A DNA stretch of 64,000 nt from Gallintestinimicrobium propionicum (GTDB taxonomy: Bacteria; Bacillota; Clostridia; Lachnospirales; Lachnospiraceae): NCBI RefSeq assembly GCF_025567525.1, contig NZ_JAOQJY010000004.1:62001-126000 (forward strand). The letters run 5' to 3'. The translations under genes were made by a program, and so were the position numbers. Positions 1 to 7,954 of this stretch are shown here, piece by piece. Below the pieces are notes generated by a model. It searched no databases and had not been told where the DNA came from. It worked only from the letters and a program-made list of their open reading frames with translations. How positions within the stretch are numbered: the stretch's first letter is position 1; each line of letters begins with the position of its first letter.

Positions 1-114
1 CTCTTATTTTCAAATGTCAAGTTATTTTCATTATTTTTTCCAAATTTCGAGTTCAAATTCTCGTTTTATTTGTAACATATTTTCCATTTTCTACGCATAC
101 ATCAGATCTCTTAA

Positions 115-558
115 CCACTTATAAATGTCCGTAAAATTGCAAAAGCAACTGGAATCAGTGCTACAACCTTATATTCAATCATTCAAAAAGATTCCAATAT
201 TCGATTTGATTTTGCTTTAAGACTTGCAAACGAATTGCAAATTGATGTGAATGAGATATGTTCTGCCAGTCCATTTTCTGACACAATTAAGGAAGAAGAG
301 ATTTATCCTACACTTCCAGACGGTTTGAACGGAGCCTTAGACGCAAGTCGTGTAAAGACTTACTTAAAAAATTCTATGTATCCGTTGATGTATCTTTTTG
401 GCAAAAATAGTATGCCTGATGTAGATAATCTACTTACATCATTCTATCAGCTTGATGATGAAGCCAGACAGGAAGTTGTAGAAACAATCCGTCTGAAACT
501 GCAATATCATCGAGATCCGAAACGTGCTGAACAGATCAAGCAGATTAAAGGTTGGTAA
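115..558 (+). pseudogene. 5'-truncated XRE-type HTH regulator
   Basis: The reading frame is open from the stop at 112-114 to the TAA at 556-558, but it has no in-frame ATG or GTG before the helix-turn-helix. The first codons read VRKIAKATGISATTLYSIIQ, the middle of a Cro/C1-type HTH, followed by DSNIRFDFALRLANELQIDVNEIC. The 107 residues after the TTG at 235 are a complete-looking C-terminal part with no recognised domain. Regulators of this class normally begin several residues before the KIAKATG helix with an ATG, so the start is missing or non-canonical (ATA at 121 would be in frame). The ATG at 125 is out of frame. Upstream DNA (1-114) is AT-rich and shows no coding. I read it as a remnant of a gene from accessory DNA; translation from a rare start cannot be excluded. 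Confidence 0.6.
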
Positions 559-564
559 AAAATC

Positions 565-605
565 ACTCCTGTGAATGGCAAACATTCGCAGGAGTTTCTT
601 TTTGG
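565..605 (+). terminator. Rho-independent terminator after the XRE remnant
   Basis: Inverted repeat ACTCCTG...CAGGAGT (565-595) with a further GAATG/CATTC pairing in the stem, followed by a T-rich tract. It begins 6 bp after the regulator's stop codon. Confidence 0.7.
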
Positions 606-730
606 GCACCGTTTTGGCACCACTGGTCTTATTTTTCAATTTTAAATTTATCTGTATTTTATCTTGCTGATAAATATTTCGCTATTTCTCTACTTATAAT
701 TTTTCAAATCATTCTCTCTTTAAGATACAG

Positions 731-760
731 AAAAACCCGTAGAACCGAAGTTCTACGGGT
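731..760 (-). terminator. Terminator that follows the tuf remnant
   Basis: Near-perfect hairpin ACCCGTAGAA-ccgaag-TTCTACGGGT (735-760). Read on the minus strand it is followed by a U-run encoded by the A-tract at 731-734. It lies about 57 bp past the tuf stop codon, so it looks like the native tuf terminator kept together with the 3' end of the gene. The rest of 606-816 is AT-rich and I see no gene in it. Confidence 0.75.
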
Positions 761-816
761 ATCTTACGTTTGGACACAACGTTATCTTGCGATAACAAAT
801 CTATATTCAGATTGTA

Positions 817-882
817 TTACTCGATGATTGTAGCAACTGTACCTGATCCTACTGTACGTCCACCTTCACGTATTGCGACTCG
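817..882 (-). pseudogene. tuf: 3' remnant of tuf (elongation factor Tu), last ~20 codons
   Basis: Reading the minus strand into the stop at 817-819 gives RVAIREGGRTVGSGTVATIIE, which matches the invariant EF-Tu C-terminus (R-F-A-I-REGGRTVGSG-V-ATIIE) apart from two positions. Upstream of 882 the frame continues as DVCAP, which has no EF-Tu similarity, so the match ends abruptly 30 bp from the stop of the esterase gene. The codons look like those of a highly expressed gene. What remains cannot make a protein. From memory, some Clostridia carry a second tuf between sigH and rpmG-secE-nusG; a vestige downstream of sigH here would fit loss of such a copy. An attachment-site duplication by an element that targets the tuf 3' end is the alternative. 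Confidence 0.85.
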
Positions 883-911
883 CGGCGCACAAACGTCCGC
901 GAAGCCATTCT

Positions 912-2036
912 TTACCTTATTTCCTGTGTCCGAAACAGCATCGGCAAAAATTCTGCCGCACACTTTCTCCACACATTCCAGTCGTGTCCGCCCTCGTAGA
1001 CCCGGCGCACCTGCTTAAAGCCGTAATCCTCGCAGAGCTGATCCTCCTGCATAAACCACGAAAAGAAGGAATCCTCACGCCCCATCGCACGGAACAGAAG
1101 TCTCGTATTCTGATTGAATGCCTCTACGTCCGCAAACGCCTGCATCAAATGGCTGTCCGCAATTTCCTCCACACCGATATAATTGCGCAGAAAGCCGGAA
1201 AAAAGCCCGATCCAGGCAAATTTTTCCGGATAGGAAAACGCTGCCATGGCCGCCTGCATCGATCCCATCGAAAGCCCGGCGACCGCACAGTTTTCCCGTC
1301 CCGTCAGTACGCGGTAACGCGCCTCTACATACGGCATCAGATCCTGCGTCAGAAATTTCGTAAACAATGACGGATTGATTTTTTTCTCCGGATCTCCGTC
1401 CTCGGACATCATCCCGTCCGCCATGACGATCAGCATCGGCATGACTTTTTTCTCAGAAAGAAAGTTGTCCATCATCCAGCCGATTCTTCCCTGCCAGACC
1501 CAGCTTCCCTCATTTTCTCCGAAACCGTGCTGCAGATACAGCACCGGAAGCCGCAGCTGATCCCGGTCATATCCGGGCGGCGCATACACCAAACAGCTTT
1601 CCGTCTGTCCCGTCACTTCAGAATAAAAATATTCATGCCGGATGCTCCCATGTAGAACGTCCTTTAAACGGCACGCTTCCATGACCGGTCCGATTTCCAG
1701 ATAATTGCACGGTCTGGAATGCCCGTAGCCGATGGGCAAATAGGGACTCGCGATCTCAACGCTGTCCACATACAACGCCGCATAATAAAAGCCAGGCTCC
1801 AGCGGCAGCGTCACCTCCCAGAGATTGCGCTCCACCTCCAGCAGGATATAGGTATCCTGCCCTATGACGATCTTTACGTCGCAGGCATTTTTCATCCAGA
1901 GCTTCAAAAAAGGCGTTCCATCCTGTCGATAAAAAATTCCCTGCTCCGGCTGCTTTTCATGCAGTGCGGTCAGGGACGCAGGATAGGGTCTGTGAAAGGA
2001 AACCGCCTGATCCTGCAAAAACAGATTTTCCGTCAT
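912..2036 (-). CDS. Putative esterase (esterase D / feruloyl-esterase type, PF00756-like)
   Basis: A 374-residue alpha/beta hydrolase without signal peptide. Residues about 20-100 form a beta-rich N-terminal module like the E-set/CBM48 domains found before such esterases. The hydrolase follows: oxyanion region VLYLQHGFGENEGSW near residue 165, nucleophile elbow GLSMGS near 255, and a C-terminal GGHDWNVWR that supplies the catalytic His. The family hydrolyses carboxylic esters of sugars, ferulate or siderophores; the substrate here is unknown. The start is the ATG at 2036, six bases after the end of sigH, so it is probably co-transcribed with the cysE-sigH group. It lies where rpmG-secE or tuf would be expected in related genomes, so it is likely a later insertion. 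Confidence 0.8.
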   Translation of the reverse strand: MTENLFLQDQAVSFHRPYPASLTALHEKQPEQGIFYRQDGTPFLKLWMKNACDVKIVIGQDTYILLEVERNLWEVTLPLEPGFYYAALYVDSVEIASPYLPIGYGHSRPCNYLEIGPVMEACRLKDVLHGSIRHEYFYSEVTGQTESCLVYAPPGYDRDQLRLPVLYLQHGFGENEGSWVWQGRIGWMMDNFLSEKKVMPMLIVMADGMMSEDGDPEKKINPSLFTKFLTQDLMPYVEARYRVLTGRENCAVAGLSMGSMQAAMAAFSYPEKFAWIGLFSGFLRNYIGVEEIADSHLMQAFADVEAFNQNTRLLFRAMGREDSFFSWFMQEDQLCEDYGFKQVRRVYEGGHDWNVWRKCAAEFLPMLFRTQEIR

Positions 2037-2042
2037 ATGTAC

Positions 2043-2693
2043 TCATTCCTCTCCTTTGGACGGGCGCAGCACTTCCTTTTCCTGCTCCGTCTTTTTATCC
2101 AGCGCCCGGCGCAGCTTTCCGCGGCTGCGCTGCAGGGCGTTATCCGTACTTTTCCCGTCTCTGCCGAGCACCTTTGCGATCTCCCGGTAGCCCATGCCGG
2201 TCAGGTGCAGATCCATGACCTGCTTTTCTAACGGCGTCAGCTCCTGCTCGATCGTTTCTTCCAGAAGTCTCGTGTTTTCCTGATCGATGACAAGCTCCTC
2301 CGGACTTTTTTCCCAGACATCCTCCGGCTCATACGCCTGTTTGTCCTCGTCCCGGTCCTCCGGCTGGCTCAATGAGACATAATGATTTAAGGGCGCATGC
2401 TTTTTGCGTGCGCCCGCCTCTACTGCCGTATAAATCTGTCTGGAAATACAAAGGTCTGCAAAGGTGGAAAAAGACGCGTCCCTGTCTTTTTCATAATCCC
2501 GCACCGCCTTGAACAGCCCGATCATTCCCTCCTGGATCAGATCCTCCTGATCCGCGCCCGGAAGATACATCAAACGCGCCTTTCTCCGCACCAGATCCTT
2601 ATATTTTTCCATCAGATAATCCATGACGCTGCCATCGCCGTCCCGCAGCCTCCGGATCAGTTCATCGTCCTGACATTCTTCGTATTTTTTCAT
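2043..2693 (-). CDS. sigH: RNA polymerase sigma-70 factor, SigH family
   Basis: 216 residues from the ATG at 2693, which has AGGA five to eight bases upstream; an in-frame TTG at 2714 is less convincing. Region 2 (DLVRRKARLMYLPGADQEDLIQEGMIGLFKAVRDY, residues 30-75) and region 4 (LTPLEKQVMDLHLTGMGYREIAKVLG, residues 150-185) match the stationary-phase/sporulation sigma factor SigH, and the length fits (about 218 in Bacillus). It is expected to direct early sporulation or post-exponential genes. Its place after rlmB and mrnC is the conserved Firmicutes order. Nothing in the sequence contradicts full activity. Confidence 0.92.
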   Translation of the reverse strand: MKKYEECQDDELIRRLRDGDGSVMDYLMEKYKDLVRRKARLMYLPGADQEDLIQEGMIGLFKAVRDYEKDRDASFSTFADLCISRQIYTAVEAGARKKHAPLNHYVSLSQPEDRDEDKQAYEPEDVWEKSPEELVIDQENTRLLEETIEQELTPLEKQVMDLHLTGMGYREIAKVLGRDGKSTDNALQRSRGKLRRALDKKTEQEKEVLRPSKGEE

Positions 2694-2731
2694 GCTTCCT
2701 GCCAATTTCGCCAATTTTCTCTCAGATGCCC

Positions 2732-3472
2732 TTACTGCAGACGCTGACGCACAATTTCATAAGCCAGAACACCCGCTGCCACGGAAGCGTTCAGAGAATC
2801 GATATCGCCTTTCATCGGAATGGATGCGACCATGTCGCATTTCTCCTTCACAAGACGTCCAACGCCCTCTCCTTCATTGCCGATAACAAGTCCGATCGGC
2901 CCTTTTAAATTCAGGTCATACATCGTCGTGCCGCCCATATCTGCACAGACAAACCAGATGCCCTCTTTCTTGAGCTCTTCGATGGTCTTTGCGAGGTTCG
3001 TCACCCTTGCCACCGGAGTAAAGTTAAGCGCTCCTGCACTGGTTTTTGCCACAACCGCCGTCAGCCCTGCCGCCCGGTTTTTGGGAACGATCACGCCGTG
3101 TGCGCCCGCCAGGTTGGCGGTTCGGATAATCGCGCCGAGGTTGTGCGGATCTTCGATGTTATCCAGTAAAAATAAAAACGGTGCTTCGCCTTTTTGACGG
3201 GCATTGTCCAGAATCTCTTCCACAGTCGCATATTCGTAAGCCGCCGCATAGGCAATGACACCCTGATGCTTTCCGGTTTCAGAAAGCTGATCCAGGCGTT
3301 CCTTTGTTACAAATTTAACAGGCGTCTGTTTCGCCTTTGCTTCCCGTTTGATCGTCAGGATCGGTCCGTCCTGGCAGCCGTCCAGAATGAACAGCTTGTC
3401 GATCGGACGTCCTGCCCGGTACGCCTCGATCACCGCATTTCTGCCTTCTATTGTAAATTCTTCATAACGCAT
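2732..3472 (-). CDS. rlmB: 23S rRNA (guanosine-2'-O-)-methyltransferase RlmB
   Basis: 246-residue SpoU/TrmH-family methyltransferase that uses SAM to methylate a guanosine ribose in 23S rRNA (G2251 in E. coli). The N-terminal substrate-binding segment (EGRNAVIEAYRAG) is followed by the trefoil-knot motifs: NLGAIIRTA (residues 113-121), VIGNEGEGV (195-203) and SLNASVAAGVLAYE at the C-terminus. Length and motif order are standard. It sits 38 bp upstream of sigH in the cysE-to-sigH transcription group. Confidence 0.94.
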   Translation of the reverse strand: MRYEEFTIEGRNAVIEAYRAGRPIDKLFILDGCQDGPILTIKREAKAKQTPVKFVTKERLDQLSETGKHQGVIAYAAAYEYATVEEILDNARQKGEAPFLFLLDNIEDPHNLGAIIRTANLAGAHGVIVPKNRAAGLTAVVAKTSAGALNFTPVARVTNLAKTIEELKKEGIWFVCADMGGTTMYDLNLKGPIGLVIGNEGEGVGRLVKEKCDMVASIPMKGDIDSLNASVAAGVLAYEIVRQRLQ

Positions 3473-3492
3473 CTGCGTGCTCTCCTATTTGA

Positions 3493-3933
3493 TCATATTT
3501 GCTGCCCGGTCAGCTCCAGCCCTTTCGCAATCAGCCAAAGCAGCCGGTCGGTCTGGTCGGTCAGGTATAAAAATCCATACAGTGCTTCCAATCCGGTCGC
3601 CTTGCGGTAATCCCCGATCGATGCATTTTTGGCTGCTGAATGGGAATGGGCGTTCCGCCCTCTGCGGTAAACTGCCTGCTCTTCTGCAGTCAGCTCCTCC
3701 ATCAGCGCATCCGCCTGTGCTGCCTGCGCCTGCGCCTTTACGATGGAGCTCTTTTTGGTATGCAGGACGCCGGGTGCAGTATTGCCGCGCTCCACAACGA
3801 TCGTGCGGATGACCAGATCATAGATGCAGTCCCCGACAAACGCCAGTGTCAGCGGGGAATAGGTCCGGATGTCCACCCGATCGCATACAAATTTCTTCCG
3901 GATTGCGCCAAGCAGGCTCAGGCTCTCTTCCAT
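3493..3933 (-). CDS. mrnC: Mini-ribonuclease III (MrnC)
   Basis: 146-residue RNase III domain lacking the double-stranded RNA-binding domain. LAFVGDCIYDLVIRT carries the metal-binding Asp of the signature, and RRGRNAHSHSAAKNASIGDYRKATGLEALYGFLYL the second acidic cluster. In Bacillus, Mini-III trims the ends of 23S rRNA precursor. The gene overlaps the 3' end of cysS by 16 bp, so it is translationally coupled, an arrangement common in Firmicutes. Confidence 0.94.
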   Translation of the reverse strand: MEESLSLLGAIRKKFVCDRVDIRTYSPLTLAFVGDCIYDLVIRTIVVERGNTAPGVLHTKKSSIVKAQAQAAQADALMEELTAEEQAVYRRGRNAHSHSAAKNASIGDYRKATGLEALYGFLYLTDQTDRLLWLIAKGLELTGQQI

Positions 3934-5327
3934 TTTACGCCCTCTCTGGTATCCTCCAGCACGATGCCCATATCCAGAAGCTGCTGTCTGATTTCATCTG
4001 CGCGCGCGAAGTTTTTCGCTTTGCGGGCAGCCTGACGCTCTTCAATCAGAGCCTCCACGTCTGCATCCAGCAGCTCTTCCTTTTTCTCTACGATCAGACC
4101 GCAGACATCGCTGAGGGTTGTGATCTTTTCTTTCAGAGCCTCCCAGAATGCCTTGGTGTGCTCTGTATCACCGCAGGTGTTGGCAAATTTTACCAGCTCG
4201 AAGATCGCTGCGATTGCATCCGCGGTGTTGAAATCATCGTCCATCGCCTGATCAAATTTCGCTTCAAATCCTGCTGCCTGCGCAAGAAGCTCCTTCTCCT
4301 GCTCTGTCAGCTCGCTGTCTTCTGCGTTCTGCGCCTTAAACTGCAGAGTAGCAACTGCAGTGCGGATTCTTTCCAGGCTGTTTGCAGCGGCCTCCATCAG
4401 CTCTGCGCTGAAATTTAAGGGGCTTCTGTAGTGGGCGGAAAGCATGAAGAAGCGCAGCACCATCGGATCATATTTTGCAACGATATCGCGGACGGTAAAG
4501 AAATTGCCCGCAGATTTGCTCATCTTGTGGTTGTCGATATTTAAAAAGGCATTATGCATCCAATAATGTGCGAAGGGTTTTCCGTTTGCAGCCTCGGACT
4601 GCGCGATTTCGTTTTCATGATGCGGGAAAATCAGATCTTCGCCGCCTGCATGGATGTCAATTTCATCCCCCAGATACTTTTTGCTCATGACGGAGCACTC
4701 AATGTGCCAGCCCGGTCTGCCGTCGCACCACGGGGATTTCCAGAAAGGCTCGCCCTCTTTTTTGGGCTTCCAGAGGACAAAATCCAGCGGATCTTCCTTC
4801 TGGTCTGCACCGGAAACCAGCAGGGAACGCTTGCCGCCCTCTAAGTCATCCAGATTTTTGTGGGAAAGCTTGCCGTAATCCTTGAAGCTTCTGACACGGT
4901 AGTAAACCGTGCCATCTTCCGCTGCATAGGCATAGCCTTTTTCGATCAGCGTGCGGATCATCTCTTCCATGCCGCAGATCTCCTGTGTAGCCTGAGGATG
5001 GGTTGTTGCCGGACGGACATTTAAGGAAGCCATATCCTTTTTGCACTCTGCAATATAGCGTTCGGAAATGACATTCGCATCTACGCCCTCTTCTACCGCT
5101 TTTTTGATGATTTTATCGTCCACGTCGGTGAAGTTGCTGACATAGTTTACCTCGTAGCCCTTATGCTCCATATAGCGGCGCACGGTGTCAAACACGATCA
5201 TCGGACGCGCATTTCCGATATGAATAAAGTTGTAAACGGTCGGACCGCATACATACATGCGTACCTTTCCGGGCTCGATCGGTACAAATTCTTCTTTTTT
5301 CTTTGTCAATGTATTATAAATTTTCAT
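3918..5327 (-). CDS. cysS: Cysteinyl-tRNA synthetase
   Basis: 469-residue class I synthetase that charges tRNA-Cys. The zinc/cysteine-binding start MYVCGPTVYNFIHIGNARP contains the HIGH-type motif (HIGN), GWHIECS and HAGGEDLIFPHHENE give the remaining Zn ligands, and KMSKSAGNF (about residue 268) is the KMSKS loop. The C-terminal DALR domain and anticodon-binding tail are present, so it is full length. It overlaps cysE by 14 bp. Control by the upstream T-box is expected because it is in the same transcript. Confidence 0.97.
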   Translation of the reverse strand: MKIYNTLTKKKEEFVPIEPGKVRMYVCGPTVYNFIHIGNARPMIVFDTVRRYMEHKGYEVNYVSNFTDVDDKIIKKAVEEGVDANVISERYIAECKKDMASLNVRPATTHPQATQEICGMEEMIRTLIEKGYAYAAEDGTVYYRVRSFKDYGKLSHKNLDDLEGGKRSLLVSGADQKEDPLDFVLWKPKKEGEPFWKSPWCDGRPGWHIECSVMSKKYLGDEIDIHAGGEDLIFPHHENEIAQSEAANGKPFAHYWMHNAFLNIDNHKMSKSAGNFFTVRDIVAKYDPMVLRFFMLSAHYRSPLNFSAELMEAAANSLERIRTAVATLQFKAQNAEDSELTEQEKELLAQAAGFEAKFDQAMDDDFNTADAIAAIFELVKFANTCGDTEHTKAFWEALKEKITTLSDVCGLIVEKKEELLDADVEALIEERQAARKAKNFARADEIRQQLLDMGIVLEDTREGVKWKRA

Positions 5328-6030
5328 TCTGTTTTTCGTTTCCTTTCGTATTGTTTTTCGATTCCTTTTCTTTTTCCAGACGCTTCACTTCCACTTCCAG
5401 CTCGAGAACCCGGTTGATCAGCTCGCTGTTTGCTTTCTGCAGCGTCATAATGTCCTCCCGCACCGGATCTGGTAAATGCACCTGATCCAGAGTTTCCCGC
5501 GGGAGCGGCTGATTGTACCGGCGCACCACTCTGCCCGGGACACCGACTACCGTAGAGTTGGGAGGCACCGCTGAAAGCACGACGCTTCCCGCACCGATCT
5601 TGGAATTTTCCCCAATTGTAAAGGATCCAAGCACCTTCGCGCCCGCGCTGATCATGACATTATCGCCGACAGTCGGATGACGCTTTCCCTGCTCCTTTCC
5701 GGTTCCGCCCAGTGTCACACCCTGATACAGGGTCACATTATTGCCGATCTCTGCGGTTTCTCCAATGATAACGCCGTTTCCGTGGTCGATAAAGAAGCCT
5801 TTTCCGATTTTCGCACCCGGATGGATTTCAATGCCGGTTTTGCGCACCGCGCGCTGTGAAATCCATCTCGCCAGGAAATAATGCCCGGACAGATACAGTT
5901 TATGCGCCACACGGTAGTGCAGCATCGCCCGGAAACTCGGATATAAAAAAACTTCCATGGAAGAATGAATCGCCGGATCCCGCTCTCTGATCAGCCGGAT
6001 CTCTTCTTTTACATTTCCGATGATTCCCAT
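5314..6030 (-). CDS. cysE: Serine O-acetyltransferase
   Basis: 238-residue left-handed beta-helix acyltransferase that makes O-acetylserine from serine and acetyl-CoA, the first step of cysteine synthesis. The N-terminal helical part (AIHSSMEVFLYPSFRAMLHYRVAHKLY) is followed by hexapeptide repeats with the signature IHPGAKIGKGFFIDHGNGVIIGETAEIG and GGTGKEQGKRHPTVGDNVMI. The last 40 residues are a Lys/Glu-rich coiled coil. A ribosome binding site (AAGGAG) precedes the ATG. It is first in the operon behind the T-box, so cysteine synthesis and tRNA-Cys charging are made together. Confidence 0.95.
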   Translation of the reverse strand: MGIIGNVKEEIRLIRERDPAIHSSMEVFLYPSFRAMLHYRVAHKLYLSGHYFLARWISQRAVRKTGIEIHPGAKIGKGFFIDHGNGVIIGETAEIGNNVTLYQGVTLGGTGKEQGKRHPTVGDNVMISAGAKVLGSFTIGENSKIGAGSVVLSAVPPNSTVVGVPGRVVRRYNQPLPRETLDQVHLPDPVREDIMTLQKANSELINRVLELEVEVKRLEKEKESKNNTKGNEKQNENL

Positions 6031-6127
6031 ATCCGAAACTCTCCTTTCCCTTTTCTCGAATAATCACAGCAGTTCCCAACGTCTCGTGTATGCTATGCAC
6101 GGACTTTGGAGCATTGCTTTGCAATAT

Positions 6128-6165
6128 ACAATAGAATACACGCTCTGTGAACCTTCTATTGTCAT
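6128..6165 (+). repeat. Family A palindromic repeat, copy A1 (diverged)
   Basis: ACAATAGAAT...ATTCTATTGTCAT-type inverted repeat, here with a few mismatches. The GTCAT end directly touches the A-run at 6166-6172, which is the U-tract of the T-box terminator on the minus strand. Confidence 0.8.
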
Positions 6166-6490
6166 AAAAAAAGGAATTTTTCGCCTCTGTAGCCTAGAGA
6201 CGAAAAATTCCGCGGTTCCACTCTGTTTCAGGATTCCAAATCCTGCCCTCAGGCGCGTAACGTGCGCAATTCGTACTCTGCTCATGCCGTCGGCTTCGCA
6301 GAATCTGCTCCCGGATGCACTTTCTGCACAGACCTGCGGGGACTGCTCTCAGCCAATGGCATTCCCTCTCTGGCGCCGTCTATCTGCATACTCTTTCCGT
6401 TCCATGCATTTTCCAATCTGTTCATTTCAGCGATATCGCAGATGCTCCGGCTTTGGCGATTCGCGACTTCCCGAAGTATCTGCACAACTA
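6166..6490 (-). promoter_or_regulatory. T-box riboswitch (Cys-type) before cysE-cysS
   Basis: The minus strand carries the conserved T-box CAGAGTGGAACCGCG (6211-6225), which pairs with the free acceptor end of uncharged tRNA. It is followed directly by a terminator hairpin (6173-6210; arms GAATTTTTCG and CGAAAAATTC) and a U-run (6166-6172). Upstream lies a long stem I region with GAACGGAAAGAGTA and AGAGAGGG segments typical of the family. The most likely specifier codon is TGC at 6317-6319 (context GAAAG-TGC-ATCC), cysteine, in keeping with the genes it precedes. Low tRNA-Cys charging should favour the antiterminator and allow cysE-cysS transcription. The motif is certain; the specifier assignment is inference from sequence context. 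Confidence 0.9.
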
Positions 6491-6495
6491 TAATT

Positions 6496-6524
6496 AGGAT
6501 AAAAAATTTTCTTCTCTTTGTCAA
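6496..6524 (-). promoter_or_regulatory. Sigma-A promoter of the T-box/cysE transcript
   Basis: TTGACA (6519-6524) and TATCCT (6496-6501) on the minus strand, 17 bp apart, just ahead of the T-box leader. Confidence 0.75.
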
Positions 6525-6675
6525 GGGCTGCCGGTGTTTTTGTTCCGCCTGCGCTGAGTAGGGTAGTGTCCCCTTTTCTTATTTTATGCAGCGAGCGAGG
6601 GCTTCGATGCCAGCTTTGACAGCTGCCCCAACGTTCCCGTCACTTTACAAAGATTGCGCCATGCGACAGGCAGAC

Positions 6676-7212
6676 TTACTGCACGCCACAACCGCCGCAG
6701 CCGCCGCAGCCGCTGGTCACATTCTGGTCGTAGAGTCCCATCGGACTGTTTAACAGACAGATCGCCTGCGCAGAAATACCCTCTCCGGCTCCGGTAAAGC
6801 CAAGTCCTTCCTCGGTCGTCGCCTTTACATTGATCTGCGATACGTCGATTTTGAGCGCATCCGCCATGTTCTGGCGCATCTGATCGATGTGCGGGCGCAT
6901 CTTCGGCGCCTGGGCGATGATCGTCGCATCGATATTTTCAATTAGAAAGCAGTGCTCTTCCAGCAGCTCCCCTACTTTCTGCAAAAGCAGAATGCTGCTG
7001 ATTCCCTTATAGGCGGGATCTGTATCCGGAAAATGCTTACCGATATCGCCGAGTGCTGCTGCTCCAAGCAGGGCGTCCATCACGGCATGTACGAGCACAT
7101 CCGCATCAGAATGTCCTAAAAGTCCCTTTTCATACGGGATTTCCACGCCGCCCATAATCAGTTTGCAACCCTCCTGCAATCTATGCACATCATATCCCAT
7201 TCCAATTCGCAT
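6676..7212 (-). CDS. ispF: 2-C-methyl-D-erythritol 2,4-cyclodiphosphate synthase, with Gly/Cys tail
   Basis: MEP-pathway enzyme that cyclises CDP-methylerythritol phosphate and releases CMP, on the way to isopentenyl diphosphate. Zinc ligands are visible in GYDVHRL (residues 7-13) and GHSDADVLVHA (34-44); GDIGKHFPDTDP and TTEEGLGFTG complete the signature. The usual length is about 158 residues; this one has 178 because it ends in QNVTSGCGGCGGCGVQ. Such a tail is not part of the catalytic trimer and contains three Cys in GCGGCGGCG. It resembles the Gly/Cys-rich C-termini of some selenium- or metal-handling proteins only superficially. Start ATG at 7212 with AGGAGG upstream. Confidence 0.94.
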   Translation of the reverse strand: MRIGMGYDVHRLQEGCKLIMGGVEIPYEKGLLGHSDADVLVHAVMDALLGAAALGDIGKHFPDTDPAYKGISSILLLQKVGELLEEHCFLIENIDATIIAQAPKMRPHIDQMRQNMADALKIDVSQINVKATTEEGLGFTGAGEGISAQAICLLNSPMGLYDQNVTSGCGGCGGCGVQ

Positions 7213-7243
7213 CTTTTCTTTTCCTCCTGTTTTCGCGTCTTGA

Positions 7244-7954
7244 TCAGCCCTCCGGCTCGATCATCCGGTAGCCGACGCCGATTTCTGTAAAAATATACTC
7301 CGGCTGTGCCGGATTTTTCTCAAGCTTACGTCGGATATTCGCCATGTTGACCCGCAGAATCCGGTTATTATTTTCCATGTTTGGTCCCCAGATTTCCCGG
7401 ATCATAAAATCATAGGTCAGAACCTTTCCCGCATAACGGCTCAAAAGGCTCACCAGCCGAAACTCATTCTGTGTCAGGTTCAGATCTAAGCCGCCCTTAT
7501 AGGCACGATGTTTATCGTAATCGATCAGCAGGTCTTTCGCCTCAAAAACGCCCGTCATTCCACCTGCCGGTCCCTGATAGCCAGTTCTCGAATGACGGAT
7601 CGCTGCCCGGATTCTCGCCAGCATTTCCGATGTTCCAAACGGCTTCGTGATATAATCGTCCGCTCCGAGGTCCAGTGCCTCCACCTTGTCCTTTTCATGG
7701 CTCCGCGCAGAAATCACAACGACCGGCATGCCCGACCATTTCCGAAGTCTGCTCAAAATTTCCATACCATCTATATCCGGAAGCCCAAGATCCAGAATCA
7801 CCAGATCCGGACACTGGGATGTAATCAGGCTGTAGCCCTCCTCGCCGGTATCCGCCGAAATGACATCGTAACGGTTCGCTTCCAGAATTGTCCGGAAAAA
7901 TTTGCGGATGCTTCGGTCATCCTCGATAATCAGAATTCTGTCCCTTACTTCCAT
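7244..7954 (-). CDS. KdpE-like response regulator (OmpR family)
   Basis: 236 residues: receiver domain (RILIIEDDRSIRKF; phospho-acceptor Asp in LVILDLGLPDIDG near residue 55; Lys in YITKPF) and a C-terminal winged helix (LTQNEFRLVSLLSRYAGKVLTYDFMIREIWG). Closest in style to KdpE, the activator of the potassium-uptake kdp operon. The start lies one base after the stop of the kinase gene, with GGAGG inside the end of that gene. No kdpFABC genes are in the window, so its targets may be elsewhere or different. Confidence 0.88.
   Translation of the reverse strand: MEVRDRILIIEDDRSIRKFFRTILEANRYDVISADTGEEGYSLITSQCPDLVILDLGLPDIDGMEILSRLRKWSGMPVVVISARSHEKDKVEALDLGADDYITKPFGTSEMLARIRAAIRHSRTGYQGPAGGMTGVFEAKDLLIDYDKHRAYKGGLDLNLTQNEFRLVSLLSRYAGKVLTYDFMIREIWGPNMENNNRILRVNMANIRRKLEKNPAQPEYIFTEIGVGYRMIEPEG

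Noticed and set aside
552..827. Plus-strand 91-codon frame after the XRE remnant
   Set aside because: It runs through two terminators and antisense to the tuf remnant, with odd composition; not coding.
6064..6285. Minus-strand 73-codon frame upstream of cysE
   Set aside because: It lies in the T-box 3' half, its terminator and a family A repeat; no ribosome binding site.
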